Assembly: GCA_017506865.1 (NCBI GenBank)
Contig: JAFCMP010000006.1
Span: 62,001 to 126,000 of the forward strand
Direction of reading: 5' to 3'
DNA from: Tribonema minus
Taxonomy: Eukaryota > Sar > Xanthophyceae > Tribonematales > Tribonemataceae
DNA length: 64,000 nt
A program made the translations under genes and the position numbers. Positions 57,901 to 64,000 of this stretch are shown here, in pieces. The notes under the pieces are model-generated. The model ran no database searches, was not told the origin of the DNA, and saw only the letters and a program-made list of their open reading frames with translations. Position 1 is the stretch's first letter, and every line of letters starts with the position of its first letter.

Positions 57901-59995
57901 AGTTCGGGCTCAACAAGCAGCGTCATGAACACCTTGGCCAGGTGATGGGCGAATGCCGGTTCCATCACATCCGATTCTGAATCGCCAGCTAGTCCTGGCG
58001 AGGCACTGCCCACGGGGCGGGTGGCTGCTTTCACTGGTGCACCAGGCCCAGCGGCCATCAAGAGGTGTTCATAGCGTAGGCCGTCCAGCCCTCCTGCCTT
58101 CCCCGCCCCTGCTGCGGACAAGGTCGACAGTATGTCTGTCGCCTCCACCTCGAGGCGCCGTCCGGCTGCGCTGGCAGCATCCTCAGGCCTATCGCTGCGA
58201 TCATGCGCCTGACCCGATCCGAAGACGGGACTGCCGCTGCCAGCGGGCCCGGCGGTCGTTGCCACCCCTGCGCCGTGCAAGCAGTGCCGCCGGGCGTCGC
58301 GTACCAGGCCGCGCACTTGCTCCATTGGCGTATCGACTACCCCGGGCCGGGTGCCTGTTTCAGGGTGCTTTGCTGCCAGCACCTGTGCCGTGACCTCGTC
58401 TGCTGGGGCGCATGCTTCACGCGCCTCTAGTCGTGCGGCAGCCAGGCCTACCCCCCGTCGCTTGCCTGAGAGGGCAGCGCATGCTGTTTGCTGCCTGGAG
58501 TCAGCCTCCGTCCAGTCGGCATCGAAGTTCGTTTGTGCCGACGCCGTAGCTGCGTTGTTTGGTTTGGGGGCCCGCAGCGCCGCTGCTGCTGACAGCGTCT
58601 TTCTCAGTAGCTCCGCAAAGTCGCCAGACAGCAACGCTGCCAGCCGGGCCGCAGGCGGCATACCGGTTCCCTCCGGTTGCCTACCAAAGGCCATTGCTGC
58701 TAGCAGGTGCAGCAGCCTGTAGCCGCGCTGCACTAGAGTCTGAGAAACCTGATGAGCAAACGCCCCGGCACCATGGTGGAGGCGCACCCGTGCCGCCTCA
58801 CGTGCACTGTCTGTGGCGTCCGCCAGTAGTCGTGTGGCGTGCTCCACTAGCCGTGCCCACTGGGTGCACTGCAGCTGAGTGCGGAAGGGGTTGGCAGTCG
58901 TGGTGAACCGTAGCAGCAGTAGATCCGCCTCATTGGTCTGGTCAAGTGCGTGGACGACCGAGGGCGTCGAGAGGTCCCAAGCCAGGGATGCTCGTGACTG
59001 GGGCTTTGAGGGCCTGCCACTGGTGGTGGTAGTCGGGGGGGGCGGTGACGCGGCATCGTCCGGCGGGTCCAAGTCCATGTCCGCCCATCCCACGGCCGTC
59101 CCGTGGGGGGGGCTGCTGTCCTGCAGCCTTAGGCTGTTAGACTGAGTGCGGCTGCCGGCGCTGCCAGGCGGTGCCGCAGCAGCTGCCGTTCGGCGCCGGC
59201 GTTGCGCGCCGGTTGCCGTGGCCGCCGGGCGTTTCTTGCTGGACTTTGAGTTGGCAGCGCCACTAGCCGGCACCGCCGGTGGCTTTGGAGGTGTCGCTGC
59301 GGCAGCCCCCGCCGCCGCGGCCGCGCCGTCGCTACCCGCACCCCCGCCCTCGGACTGGCCCGGGGGTACTGCCGGGCGTGCGCGCGTGGGGGCGCTTCCA
59401 TTCCGTCGACACGTGTGGCATGGCGAGGTCAGCGCGCATTGCCTCTGCCCCGCGCTGGCTGACATATGGACCAGACCGCAGGCACCTGTGCATGCACTCA
59501 GCTTCCTTACCGCCCGTAGGAAGTCTTCTGCCGTGCAACCATACATGGTGCTCATCTCCTGCACACGCTTGGCATGGTGTGCCCCAGTGTTGCAGGTACT
59601 GCTGCCTGAAGGGGCACGGTCACCGGATGGGTCGTGATCAACCTGCTGCCGGATGCCCTTGGCGTATGCTGCCGCCAGATTTTGCTGACAGTGTGATGTG
59701 CTCGCCTCAGGGTTCAGCATCGACCTCGTGCAGCTACCACCGTTGAAGTGGGCCACTACCGGTGCCATGCGGCTCGCAGCTGACAGTTTGCCTCGCTGTT
59801 TGCTGTCCTCTTTCTGACCAAGCTGCCAAAATGCCAGTGTGCATAAAGGACACCTCAGTGGCTCAGGCTGCTGTGGCAACTGCAGCGCAGTACGGGGCTG
59901 TGTCCGACTCGGAGCCGTGATGTGGGTGCTGTTAGCTTGAGTGGTCGCCGACGCTGTCATAGTGGTTGGCAAGGGCGGAGCTGCCAGTACTGTAC
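54917..59995 (-). mobile_element. Non-LTR retrotransposon family 1, copy 2 (nearly full length) with 16-bp target-site duplication
   Basis: GCTGCCAGTACTGTAC at 54917-54932 and 59980-59995 flanks an insert of 54933-59979. The insert has one long ORF on the minus strand and shares its 3' terminus exactly with copy 1. The first in-element ATG is at 59960, 20 bases inside the 5' boundary, so little or nothing is missing. It is inserted in antisense orientation about 70 bases upstream of the acceptor of exon 60066-60257. Confidence 0.95.
55155..59960 (-). CDS. Family 1 retrotransposon polyprotein: zinc fingers, RT, CCHC, restriction-like endonuclease
   Basis: The frame also reads upstream into flanking DNA (to 60044), but the element begins at 59979, so I use the ATG at 59960 (1601 codons). 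N-terminal Cys/His clusters (RCPLCTLAFW, then VVAHFNGGSC; CHTCRRNG) are probable zinc fingers. RT motifs: GGLDGLRYEHLL (about 58070-58115), motif A DCENAFNSV (about 57620-57645), motif B GCQQGDPLGPLYFAVA (about 57436-57480), motif C FLDDLNV (about 57310-57335). Later come the Cys/His cluster CPWRC with THAISC (about 55640-55695) and the endonuclease candidate GYRADTVID with IVLDTSV (about 55425-55512). A TAG at 55155-55157 replaces a lysine codon of copy 1 and removes the last 46 residues. Otherwise the frame is intact. Confidence 0.92.
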   Translation of the reverse strand: MTASATTQANSTHITAPSRTQPRTALQLPQQPEPLRCPLCTLAFWQLGQKEDSKQRGKLSAASRMAPVVAHFNGGSCTRSMLNPEASTSHCQQNLAAAYAKGIRQQVDHDPSGDRAPSGSSTCNTGAHHAKRVQEMSTMYGCTAEDFLRAVRKLSACTGACGLVHMSASAGQRQCALTSPCHTCRRNGSAPTRARPAVPPGQSEGGGAGSDGAAAAAGAAAATPPKPPAVPASGAANSKSSKKRPAATATGAQRRRRTAAAAAPPGSAGSRTQSNSLRLQDSSPPHGTAVGWADMDLDPPDDAASPPPPTTTTSGRPSKPQSRASLAWDLSTPSVVHALDQTNEADLLLLRFTTTANPFRTQLQCTQWARLVEHATRLLADATDSAREAARVRLHHGAGAFAHQVSQTLVQRGYRLLHLLAAMAFGRQPEGTGMPPAARLAALLSGDFAELLRKTLSAAAALRAPKPNNAATASAQTNFDADWTEADSRQQTACAALSGKRRGVGLAAARLEAREACAPADEVTAQVLAAKHPETGTRPGVVDTPMEQVRGLVRDARRHCLHGAGVATTAGPAGSGSPVFGSGQAHDRSDRPEDAASAAGRRLEVEATDILSTLSAAGAGKAGGLDGLRYEHLLMAAGPGAPVKAATRPVGSASPGLAGDSESDVMEPAFAHHLAKVFMTLLVEPELLPEQSQRLLRAAALSGIGQKRRPIACSSVWRRLLGSTAARGVKGKISGLLASMSQFGVGYRSGVEHVAARARVWHELYGTTIQLDCENAFNSVDRAAIVWGLMLFCPELLPHFESVYCGDTAPEMRVEVNGEARIICSHLGCQQGDPLGPLYFAVAAAFLLFYPDGVNATPGSMPAYGHSTAEPPAPHCAFLDDLNVLQAAYFDDAAAAGVAEVIRRLAAGGLRVRPDKSLAIAMRGTVFDEAARARLRALDIPFVDTTMPESSQGFTSVGVPVGHPAYVHAAMSKHLVDAGTWRLSWQLAGMARHHLQAAQFILRRSLTKRMGFLARVVDTALSETWLHAFDGFCAWTLERMLHLHGCATAAVMKSHLLAACTAGDNEVASSGSVLVLPRLGPPELTDIAVPLRASRLPERRGGLGMPLLGLLAPAAYTAQACTTLRPAIIHATVAAGALRLGTDEHGAVTWFAQHSCAIREDQGLPPIIEAVRRSTRALTADGGEKSRTAVAEQLPASLLRWAADTTAAASTLPTAVQAIYAATAVTETGTTEPAPHTHGIVPGAEAAAAAATVPGPQAAAAAASSTPAKTQTSAEESSCSGGQEDDDDDWEAYADEICRKVVPRRRRGHFTHGLQAGLSNVLRRQYEDCLVEDLEAASAGAVGKPTQATLIGDLRDTSRRRQQASARVLAQLRSQRASGAMAWMSVPPAANDRPGAAPMSSMAAATMIMVAIFIDGWGIQGEVCPWRCSDVSPTSTHAISCPSQHIRGHNATHTAQKRCLQRILRQHHVSIVRNEDASVFKVPGYRADTVIDPGCLHFSSAYRNKGIVLDTSVRAPTASSYLTGKTNASNTDGYAAGVGEDAKVKHHTGTLTSSWAFVPFVQESYGRLGKQTSLFVKELAMHSALCSGGGKADVLRKAGLA

Positions 59996-60065
59996 TGGTA
60001 ATGCACCACTGCATTGCATCACCTTGCACCCTTCTGAGGATCATCTGTGTCCCCTACTGCTGCAG

Positions 60066-63000
60066 TCAGCCTGGCCTTCAGCGATTACAGCAGCCACGGA
60101 GCCGGAGGCGCCATGTATGTGTCATCGCATTCGACACTGCGTCTGTCCAACGTTGTGTTTGAAAACAATGCTGGTTCCGACAAGTCTGCGGGCGCACTGT
60201 ACCTGGCGGCGGCGACGACGACCACCATCACCAACTGCAACTTCACCTCTAACAGAGGTACGTACCACGGTCCTGAAGTACACTCTGGCCTTACTCCAGT
60301 ATTGCTTGCGCCTTCATCGGCATGCGTACGAAGTTCCTTGAAGGTTGTGCGTGTCTAAGCCATTCGCAAGATAAAGTCACTTGTGAAGCAGCGACACATA
60401 CCAATTCTCACAAATGTGGGCTTCAAGACCCTGCGCTTCAGGCCCCACACTGTCAGTTCAAGTGCTGAGTCCCTGCTCACACGCCCTGATCAGTCAACTT
60501 CAAGAGTGACATGGCGCACACTGTGAGTTCAAGTGCTGCTCCCTGCCCATGCGCCCCGATCAGTCAACTTCAAGAATGAAATGCCGCACTCTGTCAGTTC
60601 AAGTGCTGCTCCCTGCCCACATGCACCCCAATCAGTCAACTTCACGGGGGACATAAAAAACTCCATCATCAGCGGATTGCACATCTATGGCTTTTTCAAC
60701 ACCCGGCCTGCATCCCATTCCCATCCCATGTGTATGTCGCTGTTTCTGCCATGTGTTCGTGCACCAGCGCCCCTTTCCGCACACCCACAGTATCGCCTCA
60801 AACACCACTCTGACACCCTGCGCGCTGCTGCTGCTGCCGCGACACCGCGCTGCATTCCGCAGTCGACGTCCTGGACTACATGAACACCGGGGCGGATCCG
60901 CGCAGAGGCGGCGCCATCTTCATCTACACGGGCGAGGCAGAAAGCGGCGATCGCATGCCGCCCGTTGTCACCATTACCGCCTCCAGTTTCGACGGCAACG
61001 CCGCAGACGACGGCGGGTCGGCGATATACATAGGCACCGAGGCCGGCGACGAGGGCACAGACCTCGCGCGCAATTTTGACTACGGTGCCAGCGTTACCAT
61101 AGCCGACACGGTGTTTACGGGGTGCTCGTGCCGCGGGAGGGTGGCAGAGATGGACACCGGCCTGATCGGAACAAAGTATGGTCTGGGAGGGGCGATCCGC
61201 ACGGACGATGTCAACGTGGTGCTGACACTGCAGCGCTGCCGCTTTACGGGCTGCACGGCTCAATTGGACGGGGGCGCGGTCAGCATGCTCGGCACCGCGC
61301 TCACAGTTGAAGATGGCGTGTTCGAGGGCTGCACTTCCACCACCGGCGGTGCCATATCGTCGCAGATCTATGGCACCCAGGGGAATGTGAGCGTCAGCAA
61401 CACCACATTCAGCGGCTGCAAGGCGGCCTCCAACGGGGGCTTGGGAGGGGCGGTATCGGTACAGCGCGTCGACTCTGGGGTCACGTTGAGCGTGCAGGAC
61501 TGCACGTTCACGCAGTGCTCCGCAGGGCAGGGGGGCGCGATATCCCTCCTACCCGCTGGCAGCGGCTTCGACTTGGATGCACCCGACGACAGCGCGGTGC
61601 TCATTGCCGACTCCACGTTCGACGGCAACGCGGGCACGAATCTCGGTGGCGCCGTGTTTGTGCAGGCCGTGAACGCCAGCATACTGCGCGCGTCATTCGT
61701 CGCCAACCGCGCCGCCGGCGGCGGCAGCGTCGCCGTCGTGGGCATGAGCACGGGGCACGTTACCTTTGAAGGGGGTATGTATCAGAACAACACGGCGTTG
61801 AACGGCGGAGGGGCAGTGTTTTTGAGTGGGAATGCTTCATCGGTGGAGTTTAAGGCGCCTACTGTGACGTTTGAGGCAAACTCGGCGCAGCATGCGGGCG
61901 CCGTGCTGTCGACGATGCCCCTGCAGACAGGTGAGAGGTACCAACTTCAAGTTGAACTACTTATCTTGTGTGTGCCGCCAGGTCAGGCGCTTGCCATGTA
62001 GCATTGTAATCGTTGTGAGCGCTTGTGGGCATGAAAGCCTTTGATCATAACGGTATTACCTGATGCTGGGTTTCAAGGACCCGCATGCGCATGGCAGATG
62101 GTCGTGATTCTGTGATGCTCTTTGTGTTCAACATGACCCTCAGGAACACGTATAGGTCAAGTTCAACAATTAACTTCGTCAACAAAGCTTTGACTCTGAG
62201 CTGGCTGTCTCAACAGCGTTGCGCTCATGCATTACTTGACAAGTCTTTCTCTTGCGGCAGCCAATCATTGCTGCAAGTTGGGCGGCCCTTGCGGCCCAGA
62301 CGCAAATCAGGAAGCCAAGAAGTAACACAGGCAGTCATGCTTGAGTGAGGTCTGTCAAGATGAGCAAACCATTCAAGTGGATTTGTAGCGAGTTGCTTGC
62401 CTGACTCACTAACGCGCACCTGCCAATTCTTTGTCTGTTTTCGAAGGTAGAAGTACGTTGAGCTGTGATACTGCACGTCAATTGAGATTGAAGTTCAAGT
62501 CACCAACAGCAGGGAATTGAAGTTTACGTGACACCATTGGAGTATGATGTCAAATGGGAATCAGTATCATTTTCAGGACATGAGCACTCAGCAGGTGCCC
62601 CTGAGATAGGGCTGCAACATGACATCGCCCTGGTGACTTCACTACTGGACACTGGTCTGGTCGCACTTGGGCTTTCAGGGCTGCATTTGGGCTCTCAGGG
62701 TTGCAGTTAGGCTGAGCGAGCCCTAAGGTCCTCACAGAGCGATCATTTGCAATTTCCGTGAAAGCACAAGCTTTGTGTGCATACTCCCGTTTGCATGTAC
62801 CCAAGTTGTACTTGTAAGCTTTATGTATGGCCGTATGGTCAGATGCGCTGTGTTTCAGGTCATATTAGTGGAGATCTACCCTTGATAGAGCAATGATCCA
62901 TGTTGTTGAACTCTCCCGAGGCGCGCATGCGCACTTCATGAATGAACTTGTTCAACCACAGGACCCGTGAGCGCACACACTCTGGACGGCGCCCGTGTTG

Positions 63001-63811
63001 TACTTTTTACGATGTTTTGTGCAACATCAACAATCGGAGAACTGCAGTGAAGACGGCAGTGAAGCACATCCCGCTTTGACACCAACCCGTTGAATGGTGC
63101 GATCAACAACATTTTTCTAAAGGCGATTTCTCGTCGTCAAACTTCACATCCTAGCCCGCAGATCGCTGGCAATGCGTTGTGTTCCTCACTTTGACCATTG
63201 CTCGGTGACCTGCACTGCACCAGACATTGCCCCTTGCTCAAGCTTACCGTACTTTGCTGCTTACTTTGTAGCGATCAGTGTCATCATTAAACCAGCAGGA
63301 CCTCTTACTTGAACAAGTTATAGTCAAACAGTGTTCATCGAATGCATCACAACGCTGCTGCACACACTGTCAAGTGTGGCTTATGTAGTCTCATGATCAT
63401 GTCGAAAGCAGACCTTCTGATCCGAAACCACATGCTCCTTTGTGTCCGTTGGACCACTTGTTTACAGTCATGCCAGGTCTGGCTGCATCGGACACCGCCT
63501 TCAGCGGCAACGCCGCCACGCTGTGCTTCCAAAATGGCTATGGCTCCTCCCCCGCATGGCTCGACCAAGGCCGCTCCTGTGCAGACGTTGACGACATCCC
63601 TGGCTACGCCGCGACCACCGACGCAAACGCCTACATCACCGCCGACCTGCCGTTGTTCATCTGCTGCGGCATTGGATACTACTCCCCTGACGGCCAGTCG
63701 TGCAAGCTGTGCACCGAGGGCGGAGGTCAGGGCCTGGACTGCACACAGTCGGGCACCACGACGGCGACGCTGTCGCTGCAGCAGGGCTACTGGCGCGGCG
63801 ACGACTCGCAG
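60066..63811 (+). CDS. Pectin-lyase-fold surface protein (polymorphic outer-membrane-like repeats), partial
   Basis: Exons 60066-60257, 60863-61930 and 63477-63811 have matching phases and GT-AG borders. Both ends of the gene are missing. The product is a right-handed beta-helix type repeat protein. GGAI/GGAV and F-x-G-C or F-x-x-N motifs recur every 30-40 residues (AGGAMYV, RRGGAIFIYTG, GLGGAIRTDD, LDGGAVSML, TGGAISSQ, QGGAISLLP, LGGAVFVQA, NGGGAVFLSG). The third exon ends in a Cys-rich module (CCGIGYYSPDGQSCKLC) of the kind found before membrane anchors in such proteins. Secretion and a role at the cell surface are inferred from the family. The antisense retrotransposon lies in the intron just upstream of the first visible exon. 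Confidence 0.85.
60440..60655 (+). repeat. Three tandem copies of about 70 bases in the surface-protein intron
   Basis: A unit with GTCAGTTCAAGTGCTG, CCCTGCYCA and GATCAGTCAACTTCAAG begins near 60452, 60523 and 60593. Unlike the UNC-45 repeats it does not resemble the adjoining exon edges. Confidence 0.85.
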
Positions 63812-63924
63812 GTAGGGTTGCACATAATCATATTTGGCCACACAAATAGGGGGCGTCTTTAGGGCTGGTGACATAGCACGGCGCGTCGCGCTGGTGCAGC
63901 GGGCTCACGCAGATGGGGCATGGC

Positions 63925-63962
63925 TGTGACCCTAGGGTTAGGGTTAAGGTTAGGGTTAGCGC
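63925..63962 (+). repeat. Telomere-like array in the last visible intron
   Basis: About five TTAGGG-type units (CCCTAGGGTTAGGGTTAAGG) lie about 115 bases past the 63811 donor. The next exon probably lies beyond the window. It is therefore likely interstitial, not a chromosome end. Confidence 0.85.
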
Positions 63963-64000
63963 GGTGCGCGGACCTGCAGCTCAGCACGCGCCCCCCGGTC

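Noticed and set aside
59961-60044. Start of the family 1 polyprotein at the ATG at 60044
   Set aside because: The target-site duplication places the element's end at 59979, so the first 22 codons are host sequence.
1-64000. tRNA or rRNA genes
   Set aside because: No sequence with a convincing B-box/TΨC arm or cloverleaf was noticed by eye; no scan could be run.

Overview
The window is nuclear DNA from an intron-rich, GC-rich eukaryote, most likely a plastid-bearing alga. The evidence is six confidently rebuilt genes with GT-AG introns, TTAGGG-type telomeric motifs inside introns, an algal/cyanobacterial-type DUF4336 protein with a secretory-style leader, and a cell-surface pectin-lyase-fold protein of a kind common in stramenopiles. 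I favour a photosynthetic stramenopile, but the sequence alone does not prove it. No tRNA, rRNA, CRISPR array or prokaryotic operon was found. Most of the DNA between coding exons is intron or mobile-element sequence.

Layout. 150-3565 (+): Ser/Gly-rich low-complexity protein, whose intron holds a 5'-truncated non-LTR retrotransposon (731-2803). 5234-9331 (+): p24/EMP24 cargo receptor, 7 exons, 216 aa. 10755-12219 (+): thiamine-phosphate-synthase-like protein, 4 exons, 219 aa. 13891-18988 (-): DUF4336 protein, 5 exons, about 290 aa. It is divergent from 19082-30687 (+): UNC-45 myosin chaperone, 9 exons, 1057 aa. 32823-35677 (+): ribosomal protein eL21, 3 exons, 160 aa. 37612-38409 (+): leucine-rich-repeat pseudogene. 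39090-45382 (-): two copies of a second non-LTR family, side by side. 46622-50116 (+): decayed Ty3/gypsy element. 50410-51590 (+): two exons of an unidentified membrane protein. 53.0-53.6 kb: decayed repeat-coding region. 54933-59979 (-): nearly full-length copy of the first non-LTR family, inserted just upstream of an exon of a pectin-lyase-fold surface protein (60066-63811 and beyond, +).

Two results stand out. First, introns of several unrelated genes contain outward tandem copies of their own exon edges. Donor-side copies lie downstream of the real exon and acceptor-side copies lie upstream. In UNC-45 this happens at almost every exon, and the copies are often mixed with TTAGGG-like repeats. 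This looks like a systematic mode of intron growth that supplies many decoy or alternative splice sites. Second, two different non-LTR retrotransposon families, both with a C-terminal restriction-like endonuclease, are flanked by target-site duplications sharing the core GTAC, which suggests targeted integration. The host genes are housekeeping (secretory cargo sorting, thiamine synthesis, myosin folding, translation) and do not form a pathway.
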